In this document: piece by piece, positions 8,350 through 16,993 of the stretch | How positions within the stretch are numbered: position 1 is the first letter of the stretch | Layout of the letters: the number at the start of each line of letters is the position of its first letter | Source: Lysobacter sp. MMG2 | GTDB taxonomy: Bacteria; Pseudomonadota; Gammaproteobacteria; Xanthomonadales; Xanthomonadaceae | Length of the DNA: 64,000 nt | Direction: 5' to 3' | Assembly: GCF_016735495.2 (NCBI RefSeq) | Contig: NZ_JAERQY020000001.1 | Location: forward strand, 1,674,001-1,738,000 | Notes under the pieces: model-generated | The model's database searches: none | Told to the model about the DNA's origin: nothing | The model's input: only the letters and a program-made list of their open reading frames with translations | Position numbers and translations under genes: made by a program

Positions 8350-9374
8350 AACTGCGAACTTCCACTCTCGCCGGTCTTGCGGCGGCCGCTCTCGCGACGG
8401 CCGCGGTCGGCACCACGCTTTCACCCGGCGGACTCGTGCAGGGCTGGGACCGGCATTACACCGACAACGCCTACGTGCGCGGTGACGTCACGCAGATCAG
8501 CCCCAAGGTCTCGGGCCACGTCACGCAGGTGTGGGTGCGCGACAACCAGCGCGTGAGGGCCGGTGAGGTGCTGTTCCGCATCGACGATCGCGATTTCCGC
8601 GCACGCGTCGAACAGGCGGAGGCCGCGGTCGCCGCACGCACGGCCGCGGTGGGCAATCTCGACGCCCAGTTGGAGTTGCAACGCGCGGTCGTGCGACAGG
8701 CGCAGGCCGCACTCAACGAATCCTCCACCGACGCCGCACGCGCCGCGCGCGATGCGGGACGCGCCCGCCAACTGGCCGGCGAGCGCTTGATCGCCGCATC
8801 GCAGTTCGATCAGCTGGTGTCCGCGGCGCAGGGTGCGTCGGCGCGCGTGGCCGAGATGCAGGCCAACCTGATGGCCGCGCGCCAGCGCATCGAAGTGCTC
8901 GAAAGCCAGCGTCCGCAGCTGCGCGCCGACATCGAAGCCGCGCGCGCCAACGTCGCGTTGGCGCGCATCGACCTGGACAGCACGGTCGTGCGCGCGCCGG
9001 TCGACGGCCGCGTGAGCGAACGCGCTGCGCGGCCGGGTCAGTACGTGAAGGCCGGCACGCCGCTGATCGGGTTGGTGCCGCCGGAACTGTGGGTGGTGGC
9101 GAACTTCAAGGAAACACAACTGGAAGGAATGCGCGTCGGCGCGGGCGTGGACGTGGCCATCGACGCAGTGCCGGGCGTGGAATTCCGTGGCCGCGTGGAC
9201 AGCCTGTCGCCTGCAAGCGGCGCCCAGTTCGCGCTGCTGCCTCCGGACAACGCGACCGGCAACTTCACCCGCGTGGTGCAGCGCGTTCCCGTGCGGATCG
9301 CGCTGGTGGATGCACCGGCGCACCTGGTCGACCTGCGGCCGGGCATGTCGGCCACCGTCCGCGTGCGCGACTGA
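8346..9374 (+). CDS. HlyD/EmrA-type periplasmic adaptor
   Basis: A 342-aa membrane-fusion protein. It has an N-terminal anchor (residues 7-25), a lipoyl half-motif (DVTQISPKVSGHVTQVWVRDNQRVRAGEVLFRID), a long coiled-coil hairpin (about 80-190) and a second lipoyl half with STVVRAPVDGRVSERAARPGQYV, then the beta-barrel domain with the family signature VANFKETQLEGMRVG and GAQFALLPPDNATGNFTRVVQRVPV. The start overlaps the transporter stop by 4 bp. It would link the inner-membrane pump to an outer-membrane channel. It converges on the aminotransferase gene with only 9 bp between. Confidence 0.9.
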   Translation: MKLRTSTLAGLAAAALATAAVGTTLSPGGLVQGWDRHYTDNAYVRGDVTQISPKVSGHVTQVWVRDNQRVRAGEVLFRIDDRDFRARVEQAEAAVAARTAAVGNLDAQLELQRAVVRQAQAALNESSTDAARAARDAGRARQLAGERLIAASQFDQLVSAAQGASARVAEMQANLMAARQRIEVLESQRPQLRADIEAARANVALARIDLDSTVVRAPVDGRVSERAARPGQYVKAGTPLIGLVPPELWVVANFKETQLEGMRVGAGVDVAIDAVPGVEFRGRVDSLSPASGAQFALLPPDNATGNFTRVVQRVPVRIALVDAPAHLVDLRPGMSATVRVRD

Positions 9375-9383
9375 GCGCGACCG

Positions 9384-10757
9384 TTAACCGATGTAGTGGC
9401 GGTCGGCGACGTGCAGCGCTTCGTCGATGATCGCCAGGCCCGCGCGAAGGTCGGCCTCGTCGATGTTCAGCGGCGGCACGACGTGCAGGCGGTTGCCCAT
9501 GACGAGCGGCCACAAGCCCAGGCGTTTGCATTCACCGGCGAATTCGGCCATCGGCGCATACGCCGCGCCCGACGCATTGAAGGGCACAAGCGCTTCGCGC
9601 GTGGCGCGGTCGCGCACCAGTTCCACCGCCCAGAAGGCACCGAGCCCGCGCACGTCGCCCACCGACGGGTGACGATCCTGCATCGCGCGCAGGGCCGGGC
9701 CGATGATCGTCTCGCCCAGCGCGCGGGCGCGCTCGATCAGGCTCTCTTCCCGGTAGATGCCGATGCATGCCACCGCGGCGGCGCACGCCAGCGGATGGCC
9801 GGCGTACGTCAGCCCGCCGGGATACGCGCGCTTGGCGAAGCTGGCGGCGATCGAATCGCGCAGGATCACGCCGCCCAGCGGCACGTAGCCGCAGTTCACA
9901 CCCTTGGCGAACGTGATCAGGTCCGGCACCACGTTCCAGCGATCGATCGCGAACCACTCGCCGCAGCGGCCGAAGCCCGACATCACTTCGTCGGCGATCA
10001 TCACGATGCCGTGTTCGTCGCACAGATCGCGCACGCCTTGCAGGTAGCCGTCAGGTGGCACGAGGATGCCGTTCCCGCCCACGACGCTTTCGAGCAGGAT
10101 CGCGGCGATGGTCTGCGGCCCTTCGACCTGGATCGTGTTGGCCAGATGGGCGAGCGCGCGTTCGCCTTCCTCTCGCGCGTCCGAGGCGTGGAACGCAGAA
10201 CGGTACGGATACGGGCCCCAGAATCGCGCAAAGCCCGGCGCGCCCGGTTCGGAGGGCCAGCGCCGCGGATCGCCCGACGCCGTGAGCGCAGCGGCCGTCG
10301 CGCCGTGGTAGCTACGATATGCGGTGAGCACCTTGTGCCGCCCGGTGTGCAGGCGTGCCATGCGGACGGCGTTCTCCACGGCCTCCGCGCCGCCGTTGGT
10401 GAAGAACACACGGTTGAGATCAGCGGGCGCCGCTTCTGCGATCAGCCGCGCGGCTTCGCTGGTCGCGGGGTTGGCGTGGTACGGCGCGATCGTGCACAAG
10501 GTCTGCGCCTGCGCCTGGATGGCCGCGACCAGCCTGGGATGCTGGTGGCCGACGTTGACGTTGACGAGCTGGCTGGAGAAATCGAGCCAGCGTCGTCCGG
10601 TCTCGTCCCAGAAGTACGCGCCCTGCGCACCGGCGACCATGGTGGGCGCGGGCATCTCGATGGCCGACCAGGAGTGCAGCACATGCGCGCCATCGTCGCG
10701 CCGCGCGGCCGACACCGCGAACGCATCACCGTCGGCGGGGATACGGGCCTCACGCAT
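9384..10757 (-). CDS. Class III PLP-dependent aminotransferase
   Basis: A 457-aa omega-type aminotransferase. PLP-site features are NGGAEA (121-126), the D256 region IADEVMSGFGR and the Schiff-base lysine K285 in ITFAKGVNCGYVP. It looks closest to taurine-pyruvate or beta-alanine-pyruvate aminotransferases. The start at 10757 follows GAGGAAGCC. It is the last gene of a three-gene minus-strand unit: diiron enzyme (11964-11185), VOC protein (11188-10769), then this gene 11 bp later. The context suggests it makes or removes an amino group on the same small molecule the other two enzymes handle. Substrate and product are not known. Confidence 0.92.
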   Translation of the reverse strand: MREARIPADGDAFAVSAARRDDGAHVLHSWSAIEMPAPTMVAGAQGAYFWDETGRRWLDFSSQLVNVNVGHQHPRLVAAIQAQAQTLCTIAPYHANPATSEAARLIAEAAPADLNRVFFTNGGAEAVENAVRMARLHTGRHKVLTAYRSYHGATAAALTASGDPRRWPSEPGAPGFARFWGPYPYRSAFHASDAREEGERALAHLANTIQVEGPQTIAAILLESVVGGNGILVPPDGYLQGVRDLCDEHGIVMIADEVMSGFGRCGEWFAIDRWNVVPDLITFAKGVNCGYVPLGGVILRDSIAASFAKRAYPGGLTYAGHPLACAAAVACIGIYREESLIERARALGETIIGPALRAMQDRHPSVGDVRGLGAFWAVELVRDRATREALVPFNASGAAYAPMAEFAGECKRLGLWPLVMGNRLHVVPPLNIDEADLRAGLAIIDEALHVADRHYIG

Positions 10758-10768
10758 GGTGGCTTCCT

Positions 10769-11188
10769 CTAAGGGATGAAGGTCTGCTCGGGATCGTCGA
10801 ACGACTTGAACTCTAGCGCATTGCCCGACGGATCGAAGAGAAACATTGTCACGTGCTGACCGGGCTTTCCCTTGAGGCGCAGATGCGGTTCTTCCTGGAA
10901 ATCGACGCCGGCGTCCCTCAGGCGTATGGCCAGTGTCTCCCACTGCTCGCGATCGAGGTTCATGCCGAAGTGCGGCACCGGCACGGCCTCGCCGTCGAAG
11001 CGACTCTCGTGCAGCGCGCCAGCGTCGGGCGCGATGTGCGCGACCAGATGATGGCCGAAGAAATCGAAGTCCTGGTACATCACGTCGGTGCGCCCTTGCG
11101 GGCAGCCGATCACCTCGCCATAGAATCGGCGCGCTTCATCCAGATCGCGCACCGGGAAGGCCAGGTGGAACTGGGTGATGCGGCTCAC
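10769..11188 (-). CDS. VOC-family metalloprotein (glyoxalase / extradiol dioxygenase-like)
   Basis: A 139-aa vicinal-oxygen-chelate protein with two beta-alpha-beta-beta-beta repeats. Candidate metal ligands H8 (QFHLAF), H73 (VPHFGMN) and E126 (GNALEFKSF) are in the positions expected of a 2-His-1-Glu site, so it may be a mononuclear metal enzyme rather than a binding protein. It starts with a GTG that overlaps the TGA of the upstream diiron-enzyme gene (GTGA, 11185-11188), so translational coupling is likely. The aminotransferase follows after 11 bp. The reaction is unknown; isomerase, dioxygenase and lyase chemistry are all possible in this family. Confidence 0.85.
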   Translation of the reverse strand: MSRITQFHLAFPVRDLDEARRFYGEVIGCPQGRTDVMYQDFDFFGHHLVAHIAPDAGALHESRFDGEAVPVPHFGMNLDREQWETLAIRLRDAGVDFQEEPHLRLKGKPGQHVTMFLFDPSGNALEFKSFDDPEQTFIP

Positions 11189-11964
11189 GAGGCGGCCCTC
11201 TGCGGCGGAACGCAGGCGTCGAAGATGTTCTGCCAGAACTGGTTCCAGGCGGTGATGCTGCGCTCGTAACCCTGCGCGAGATCGGGAAGCGCGCCGGGCT
11301 CGTCCTGGATGTAGCGGTCGATCGCCGCACGCGTGAGCTCGCCGTGGACGATGTCCTCCTCGCCGGTGTGGATCGTCCAGAACTCCCAGTCGATGCGGTC
11401 GGCGTTGTCGCGCATGTACGGATGCTCGCGCAGATGCTCGAACATCACCGACAGGTAGGTCTGACACAGGCATTCGCCGCCCATGCCGCGCAGGCCCACG
11501 CCGAAGGCGGGATCGCGACGCCATAATTCATCGGTAAGGGTGCCGAGGATCTCGCGGTTCGCGCTCAGGCCGCGCTCCAGGCGTTGTGGCGCCACGCCGA
11601 TGCTGGCGAGGAAGCGGTCGTAGATCTCCGGATGCGCACGTGCCGCGTCGCCTTCGCCGAGTTCTTCCGACAGGATCTGGCTCAGCAGGCTGCGCAAACC
11701 GCCGAACGGAAGCTTGGCGAGCAGCAGCGCGAGGTCGCTGATGTATTCGATGGTGAAGAATCGATACTGCGTGCAGAACTCGCGCAGCGCTTCCACGGGA
11801 AGGTGCTCAAGCGCCTTCATCTTCTGCGCCGCCAACGCTTCGGTCGCCTCCTTGGCCGCGTCGGCGAACTGCCAGAACGTGCGTCTGTCCCATTCGCCCG
11901 CATGCATCGCGACGGCGGAGAACGAAGGAGCGACGCGAGGGTTCAGGCTTCTTTCCAATGACAT
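11185..11964 (-). CDS. Haem-oxygenase-like diiron enzyme (iron-containing redox enzyme family)
   Basis: A 259-aa all-helical protein with the signature of haem-oxygenase-like diiron oxidases (relatives of CADD, BesC, UndA and SznF central domain). Likely iron ligands are E100 or E101 and H111 (LSEELGEGDAARAHPEIYDRF), E164 (GMGGECLCQTY), and H199, E203 or D204 and H207 (FWTIHTGEEDIVHGEL). All the expected positions are filled. An ATG at 11964 with AGGA upstream is preferred over a TTG at 12000. It is the first gene of the unit with the VOC protein and aminotransferase. Known relatives cleave or N-oxygenate amino acids or fatty acids; which applies here cannot be told. Confidence 0.85.
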   Translation of the reverse strand: MSLERSLNPRVAPSFSAVAMHAGEWDRRTFWQFADAAKEATEALAAQKMKALEHLPVEALREFCTQYRFFTIEYISDLALLLAKLPFGGLRSLLSQILSEELGEGDAARAHPEIYDRFLASIGVAPQRLERGLSANREILGTLTDELWRRDPAFGVGLRGMGGECLCQTYLSVMFEHLREHPYMRDNADRIDWEFWTIHTGEEDIVHGELTRAAIDRYIQDEPGALPDLAQGYERSITAWNQFWQNIFDACVPPQRAAS

Positions 11965-12280
11965 GCATCCGGTCCTGTTGAGGCCGACATGCGACGACAA
12001 TGCATGCGGCGTGAGAGGGACGAACCACGAAATTCGGCTGGAGCATACTCTGCGGGAACGATGGCAAAGTTCACTCTCCCTTGACCATGAAGTCTCGTTT
12101 CTCCCGGAATTTCAGCCACTTCGCTGACGCTCATCACGTTTGCGAAGACGCGCTTCACGCCTGTGCGTATTCATGTTGTCGCGAGAACAGCGACGATTCA
12201 TCTTCCTTTACGGACGACGTGCGAGGCTCGCATCAAGGATCGCCGCGCATGTGCGATCGCCGCTGGAGAACGTTCGCTCG
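11965..12280. other. Divergent intergenic region of the diiron-enzyme / QueC-like locus
   Basis: This 316-bp interval separates the divergent diiron-enzyme and QueC-like genes and looks lower in G+C than its surroundings. It should hold both promoters, but I see no convincing -35/-10 pair or palindrome. If the QueC-like gene really began at an upstream in-frame ATG (12173), part of this would be coding. Confidence 0.4.
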
Positions 12281-13114
12281 ATGCAGGCCACGCATCCCAT
12301 CGGCGACGCAGGTGTGAACCTGCTGTGGACCGGAGGATGGGATTCCACGTTTCGACTGCTCCAGCTGCTGCTGGTGCATCGCGTGCCGATCGTTCCCTAC
12401 TATCTGGAAGATCCAACGCGGGCGTCGACCGGTGTCGAGCTAGAGACGATGGCGCGCATCGCTGCGGTCCTGCACGAGACATACCCGCATACGCGCGATC
12501 TGTTGCATCCGTTGCGCCGGGCCGCGGTGACCGACATCGTCGTGGAGGCGGACATCGCCGAGGCCCTGCACGATATCCGCAGGCGCTCCTTCATCGGCAG
12601 CCAGTACGCGTGGCTCCCGGCGTTCTGCAGGCACCATGGCCTGACCGGCATGGAGCTGGGCGTGCATGTGGACGACAAAGTGCAGGCGCTGGTGCGCGCA
12701 TTCGCGGTGGAGTTCGACCATCCTGCCGGCTTCTGCAGCGTTCGCGTCGATCCGGCGCGCGCGGATTCGGTCGAGTACACGCTGTTCGGCTGCTTCAGCT
12801 TTCCGCTGTTCCGCGTCGACAAGCGGGAGATCGAACGTCAGGCGCGCGCCGGTGGATGGACCGGAATCATGGAAATGACGTGGTTCTGCCACACGCCGGT
12901 GCGCGGCCGGCCCTGCGGCATATGCGCGCCGTGCGTGTACACGATCGAGGAGGGACTGGCGCGTCGCGTGCCGTGGCCGCGACGCGTGCTGTCGTTCTTC
13001 TACCGGCGGCTTGCGCTGCCGCTGAAGGCACCCGCGCGACGACTTCGCGCAACGCTGCGCAGTGCCCGCGCACGACGGAGCCGCCCACCCACGCCGGGGT
13101 TCGGCGGCACCTGA
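12281..13114 (+). CDS. QueC-like PP-loop ATPase with zinc-binding cysteine cluster
   Basis: A 277-aa protein with an N-terminal PP-loop TGGWDST (17-23, after VNLLW) and a C-terminal cysteine cluster C203-x8-C212-x2-C215-x2-C218. The cluster has the same spacing as the zinc site of QueC (7-cyano-7-deazaguanine synthase). A basic tail follows residue 230. PP-loop enzymes of this type adenylate a carboxylate and convert it to an amide or nitrile. It is not true QueC by context: no queD, queE or folE is nearby. The start at 12281 is chosen because it leads directly into the fold; upstream in-frame ATGs exist at 12140 and 12173. It is divergent from the diiron-enzyme operon and probably works with it. 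Confidence 0.75.
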   Translation: MQATHPIGDAGVNLLWTGGWDSTFRLLQLLLVHRVPIVPYYLEDPTRASTGVELETMARIAAVLHETYPHTRDLLHPLRRAAVTDIVVEADIAEALHDIRRRSFIGSQYAWLPAFCRHHGLTGMELGVHVDDKVQALVRAFAVEFDHPAGFCSVRVDPARADSVEYTLFGCFSFPLFRVDKREIERQARAGGWTGIMEMTWFCHTPVRGRPCGICAPCVYTIEEGLARRVPWPRRVLSFFYRRLALPLKAPARRLRATLRSARARRSRPPTPGFGGT

Positions 13115-13153
13115 AGCGCGACGCGACGGACTACGCCGCGCCGCGCGGCTGCA

Positions 13154-15211
13154 TCACCAGATGCGAACGCGCTGCTCCGGCGGCAGGTAGAGCGCATCGC
13201 CCGGCTTCACGTCGAAGGCCTGGTACCACGGATCGAAGTTGCGCACGGGGCCGTTCGCGCGGTACATGCCGGGCGAATGCGGGTTGGTCTTGACCTGGTT
13301 CAGCAGCGCTTCGTCGCGGTACTTGCCCTTCCAGATCTGGCCGAACGCGAGGAAGAAGCGCTGGTCGCCGGTGAGGCCGTCGATCACCGACGCGGGCTTG
13401 CCGTGCAGGCTGAGGCGGTACGCGGTGTAGGCCATCGAAATGCCGCCGAGGTCGCCGATGTTCTCGCCCATCGTCAGCGCACCATTCACGCACTGGCCCT
13501 GCAGCGGGCAGTAGCTGTCGTACTGCGCGCCCAGCGCCTTGGTGCGCTCGTCGAAGCGGGCGCGGTCGGCGTCGGTCCACCAGTTGCGCTGCACGCCATC
13601 GGCATCGGACTTGCTGCCCTGGTCGTCGAAGCCGTGGCCCATTTCATGGCCGATCACCGCGCCGATGCCGCCGTAGTTCACGGCCGGGTCGGCGTTCACG
13701 TCGAAGAACGGCGGCTGCAGGATCGCTGCGGGGAAGACGATCTCATTGAAGGTGGAGTTGTAGTACGCGTTGACCGTCTGCGGCGTCATGCGCCACTCGT
13801 CGCGATCGGTCTTCTGGCCGACGCGACGGTTCTCGTCGGCGCGGTCGAAGCGGCGCATCGCGATCACGTTGGCAACCAGATCGCCCGGCACGATGCTGAC
13901 GCTGGAGTAGTCGGTCCACTTCTCCGGATAGCCGATCTTCGGGCGGAACGTGGACAGCTTGCGGTAGGCCTCGGCCTTGGTGGCCTCGCCCATCCAGTCC
14001 AGGTTCTGGATGTTCTGGCGCAGCGCGGCGCGCAGGTTCTCGACCAACTGGTCCATCGCGGCCTTGGATTCGGGCTGGAAGTAGCGCGCGACATACAGCT
14101 CGCCCACTGCATCGCCGAGACCGTCCTTCGCGCCGACCATCGCCACCGCACGCTTCCAATCGTCCTTCTGCGCCTTCTGTCCGGCCAGCACCTTGCCGTT
14201 GAACTGGAACGAAGCGTCGTCGATCGCGCGGCTGAGCAGTTCGGCGTTGCCGTCGATGGCGTGGAACGTTAGGTAGTCGCGCCAGACCGGCAGCGGCGTG
14301 GCGGCGATCACGTCGAGCACCGGCTGCACGGCATCAGGCGTGACGACATTGACGCGGTCGGGCTGCGGCATTTCCTGCGCCTTCAGGTGCGCCGCCCAGT
14401 CGTAGGACGGGAACTGCTGCTGCAGCTGCGCGAAGGTGGAAACGTTGTAGGTCTTGTCGCGGTCGCGGCGCTTGGCGCGCTCCCACTGCGGCTTGGCCAG
14501 CGCGGTTTCCAGTGCGAGCACTTTCTCCGCGCGCGCCTTGCCGTCCTTGACGCCGGCGAAGCCGAGCATGCGCTGGATGTGTTCGAGGTAAGCGCTGCGG
14601 ATGGTGACGAAGCGCGCGTCCGGATTGACGTAGTAATCCTTGTCCGGCAGGCCCAGGCCGCCAACATTGAGACTGACCAGATGCTGGTCGGGGTTCTTGC
14701 GGTCCAGATCCACGCCCAGGCGGATGGGCGAGGCGCTCGCGTCGAGGTCGCTGTTGGCGAACGCGGCGATGAGCTCGGCCTTCGAATCGATCGCAGCGAT
14801 GCGCTTGAGCACCGGCGTCAGCGGGGCGATGCCCGCGGCGTCGCGTGAGGTGCGATCCATGTAGCTGGCGTAGTAGTCGCGCACCTTCTGGCCGTTGCTG
14901 CCCGGCGCGAGATCGTTGCGCTTGCGCAGGTCTTCGATCAGGCCGTGCACCTGCTCCTCGGCGCGGTCGCGCAGCTGGTTGAAGGAGCCGTAGGAGGTCT
15001 CGTAATCCTTGAGCTCGTACGTCTTCAGCCAGGTTCCACTGACATAACTGTTGAAGTCGTCACCGGGCTTCACCGTGAGGTCGCGCGCGCTCAGGTCGAC
15101 GCCGAAATCGCCGAGCTGGGCTTTGCCCGCCGGACTGCCCGCGGCAAGGGAAGCGGTGGAGGCCAGGCCCAGCGCGATGGCGAGGCTCAGGCTCAGATGC
15201 GAAGACTTCAT
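13154..15211 (-). CDS. M13-family zinc metallopeptidase (neprilysin/PepO-like)
   Basis: A 685-aa secreted peptidase. It has an N-terminal signal peptide (LSLAIALGLASTASLAAG), the M13 N-domain (DDFNSYVSGTWL near residue 55, INPYNQ-type segment) and the catalytic domain with zinc motif HEMGH (522-526) and third ligand E583 in GENIGDLGG. NAYYNSTFNEIVFPAAILQPPFF is the substrate-binding NAxY-type region. The length matches neprilysin-type enzymes, which cut short peptides at hydrophobic residues in the periplasm or outside. It converges on the QueC-like gene with 39 bp between, and nothing suggests a link with that locus. Confidence 0.95.
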   Translation of the reverse strand: MKSSHLSLSLAIALGLASTASLAAGSPAGKAQLGDFGVDLSARDLTVKPGDDFNSYVSGTWLKTYELKDYETSYGSFNQLRDRAEEQVHGLIEDLRKRNDLAPGSNGQKVRDYYASYMDRTSRDAAGIAPLTPVLKRIAAIDSKAELIAAFANSDLDASASPIRLGVDLDRKNPDQHLVSLNVGGLGLPDKDYYVNPDARFVTIRSAYLEHIQRMLGFAGVKDGKARAEKVLALETALAKPQWERAKRRDRDKTYNVSTFAQLQQQFPSYDWAAHLKAQEMPQPDRVNVVTPDAVQPVLDVIAATPLPVWRDYLTFHAIDGNAELLSRAIDDASFQFNGKVLAGQKAQKDDWKRAVAMVGAKDGLGDAVGELYVARYFQPESKAAMDQLVENLRAALRQNIQNLDWMGEATKAEAYRKLSTFRPKIGYPEKWTDYSSVSIVPGDLVANVIAMRRFDRADENRRVGQKTDRDEWRMTPQTVNAYYNSTFNEIVFPAAILQPPFFDVNADPAVNYGGIGAVIGHEMGHGFDDQGSKSDADGVQRNWWTDADRARFDERTKALGAQYDSYCPLQGQCVNGALTMGENIGDLGGISMAYTAYRLSLHGKPASVIDGLTGDQRFFLAFGQIWKGKYRDEALLNQVKTNPHSPGMYRANGPVRNFDPWYQAFDVKPGDALYLPPEQRVRIW

Positions 15212-15420
15212 GGAGAGGTTCCGGCTGACAGGAAGGTCCCGAGGCTAGCGGCCACGCGGCGGGCGGTCGAGTGGCATTCGTCCGTGCAGGCACGGACGGG
15301 CCGGAGCTCGCGCGCGATGGACCGCTTCGGCAAAGCCTGCGGCGCACGCCCCGGGAGCGCCCTTCCCCGCCATTCAGGCGCGTTCGGCTTGCCGTTCGTC
15401 GGTCGGTGCCACCCTCGGCG

Positions 15421-15449
15421 TTGACACCATGGTGCATATACACCATAGT
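15421..15449 (+). promoter_or_regulatory. Promoter of the MarR gene, possibly leaderless
   Basis: A perfect -35 TTGACA (15421-15426) and a -10 CATAGT (15444-15449) are 17 bp apart. The start codon at 15457 is only 7 bp after the -10 and has no Shine-Dalgarno sequence, so the transcript may begin at or next to the ATG. Confidence 0.6.
15429..15446. promoter_or_regulatory. MarR operator, copy 1 (autoregulatory)
   Basis: An 18-bp near-perfect palindrome ATGGTGCATATACACCAT lies between the -35 and -10 of the MarR gene. A copy matching at 16 of 18 positions lies before the nitrilase gene at 15941-15958. Size and place suit a MarR dimer site that would block the promoter. Confidence 0.7.
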
Positions 15450-15456
15450 CCGACCC

Positions 15457-15930
15457 ATGAAGACGAAGCCCAACCCTAAAGCCGAAGCACTGGCCGGCCT
15501 GGTCAATGAAGTCACCGGCGGTTGCCTGATGACGCGCACGCGCCGCATCTCGCGCGTCATCACCAACCTGTTCGATCAGGAGTTGCGGCCCTTCGGCTTG
15601 AATGCCTCGCAGTTCTCGCTGCTGGTGCTCATCGCGCGCATGGACGGCGCCAGCCGCGCCGAGATCGGTCGCGCCAACCATCAGGAACGCTCCACTTCCA
15701 CCCGCAACCTGCAGCTCGTGCTCGATCAGGGCTGGGCCGACGAGCTCGTCCCCGACAAGGGACGCAGCCGCCCCATCGTGATCTCCCCGGCCGGACGCGA
15801 GCTTCTGGCCCAGGCCATGCCCGCATGGCGTGCCGCGCAGGCCAAGGCCAAGCGTCTTCTGGGCCAGCACGGTGCCGCCGCCATCGTGGATCTCGCCTCC
15901 GGCCTGCCAGCGGAAACGCTGGCCGGCTGA
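15457..15930 (+). CDS. MarR-family transcriptional regulator
   Basis: A 157-aa MarR-type winged-helix repressor. The central DNA-binding region (about 45-105) reads [46 protein letters not shown], followed by the wing [23 protein letters not shown]. The ATG at 15457 gives normal MarR length; earlier in-frame starts have no support. It sits 43 bp before the nitrilase gene on the same strand, and matching 18-bp palindromes precede both genes. It therefore probably represses itself and the nitrilase and is released by the nitrilase substrate or a related small molecule. The inducer is inferred, not seen. Confidence 0.9.
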   Translation: MKTKPNPKAEALAGLVNEVTGGCLMTRTRRISRVITNLFDQELRPFGLNASQFSLLVLIARMDGASRAEIGRANHQERSTSTRNLQLVLDQGWADELVPDKGRSRPIVISPAGRELLAQAMPAWRAAQAKAKRLLGQHGAAAIVDLASGLPAETLAG

Positions 15931-15940
15931 TCCGCTCTCA

Positions 15941-15958
15941 ATGTTGCATATACACCAC
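15941..15958. promoter_or_regulatory. MarR operator, copy 2 (before nitrilase)
   Basis: ATGTTGCATATACACCAC differs from the operator before the MarR gene at two of 18 positions. It lies 15 bp before the nitrilase start and could bind the same regulator, giving the nitrilase its own controlled promoter. Confidence 0.65.
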
Positions 15959-15973
15959 ACAGGAAGCAACCCC

Positions 15974-16948
15974 ATGTCGATCGTCAAAGCCGCCGCCGTC
16001 CAGATCAGTCCCGTGCTCTACAGCCGCGCGGGCACTGTCGAGAAGGTCGTCAACAAGATCCGCGAACTGGGCCGCCTCGGCGTGCAGTTCGCGACCTTCC
16101 CCGAGACCATCATTCCTTACTACCCGTATTTTTCCTTCGTGCAGTCGCCGTTTCAGATGGGCAAGGAACACCAGCGCCTGCTGGAGCAGTCAGTCACCGT
16201 GCCTTCGGCCGATACCGATGCGATCGCCGCCGCTGCACGCGAGGCGAAGATGGTCGTGTCCATCGGCGTGAACGAGCGCGACGGCCACACGATCTACAAC
16301 ACCCAGCTGTTGTTCGATGCCGACGGCACGATCGTGCAGCGCCGTCGCAAGATGACGCCGACGTACCACGAGCGCATGGTGTGGGGCCAGGGCGATGCTT
16401 CGGAGCTGCGCGCGGTGGACACCGCGGTCGGCCGCATCGGTCAGCTTGCATGCTGGGAGCACTATCTTCCGCTGGCGCGCTACGCGCTGATCGCCGATGG
16501 CGAGCAGATCCACTCGGCGATGTACCCGGGATCGTTCGCCGGGCCGCTGTTCGCGGAGCAGACCGAGATCAACATCCGCCAGCACGCGCTGGAATCGGCG
16601 GCCTTCGTCGTCAATGCCACGGCATGGCTCAATCCGGAGCAGCAGGCGCAGATCGTCCGGGACACCGGCGCGCCCATCGGGCCCATCTCCGGCGGCTCCT
16701 TCACCGCGATCGTCGATCCGGAAGGCCGACTGATGGGCGAGCCGCTCACCTCGGGCGAAGGCCACGTGATCGCCGATCTGGATTTCTCCCTGATCAGCGC
16801 GCGCAAACGACTCATGGACGCGCGTGGGCATTACAGCCGGCCGGAGCTGCTCAGCCTCATGATCGATCGCACGCCGGCCTCGCATGTGCACGACCGCAGC
16901 GTGCGCACCGACAATGGCAATGAGGGCAGGACGATCGAACTGCTGTGA
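15974..16948 (+). CDS. Nitrilase (Nit6803-like carbon-nitrogen hydrolase)
   Basis: A 324-aa cytosolic nitrilase-superfamily enzyme with the catalytic triad E44 ([11 protein letters not shown]), K126 ([12 protein letters not shown]) and C160 ([15 protein letters not shown]), plus a second glutamate at E133. The CWEHYxPLARYAL and [12 protein letters not shown] segments closely resemble the cyanobacterial nitrilase Nit6803 and the nitrilase of Nit1C clusters, so a true nitrile hydrolase giving an acid and ammonia is likely. No other Nit1C genes are nearby. The start at 15974 follows AGGAAGC. Control by the adjacent MarR protein is suggested by the paired operators. It converges on the M20-like gene across a strong hairpin. 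Confidence 0.92.
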   Translation: MSIVKAAAVQISPVLYSRAGTVEKVVNKIRELGRLGVQFATFPETIIPYYPYFSFVQSPFQMGKEHQRLLEQSVTVPSADTDAIAAAAREAKMVVSIGVNERDGHTIYNTQLLFDADGTIVQRRRKMTPTYHERMVWGQGDASELRAVDTAVGRIGQLACWEHYLPLARYALIADGEQIHSAMYPGSFAGPLFAEQTEINIRQHALESAAFVVNATAWLNPEQQAQIVRDTGAPIGPISGGSFTAIVDPEGRLMGEPLTSGEGHVIADLDFSLISARKRLMDARGHYSRPELLSLMIDRTPASHVHDRSVRTDNGNEGRTIELL

Positions 16949-16952
16949 ACGC

Positions 16953-16980
16953 GATGCGCGCGGCCGCAGCCGCGCGCATC
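16953..16980. terminator. Bidirectional terminator between nitrilase and M20-like gene
   Basis: Perfect 12-bp stem GATGCGCGCGGC (16953-16964) and GCCGCGCGCATC (16969-16980) with a 4-nt loop, placed between two convergent stop codons. There is no T-run, but the GC stem is strong. Confidence 0.7.
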
Positions 16981-16993
16981 GGACTGCGATCGG

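Noticed and set aside
12281-13114. QueC-like protein as part of a Qat or CBASS anti-phage system
   Set aside because: None of the partner genes (QatA ATPase, QatB, TatD-like nuclease, cyclase, effector) lies nearby; the neighbours are metabolic enzymes.
15974-16948. Full Nit1C cluster around the nitrilase
   Set aside because: The radical SAM, acetyltransferase, AIR-synthase-like and flavoprotein genes of Nit1C are absent.
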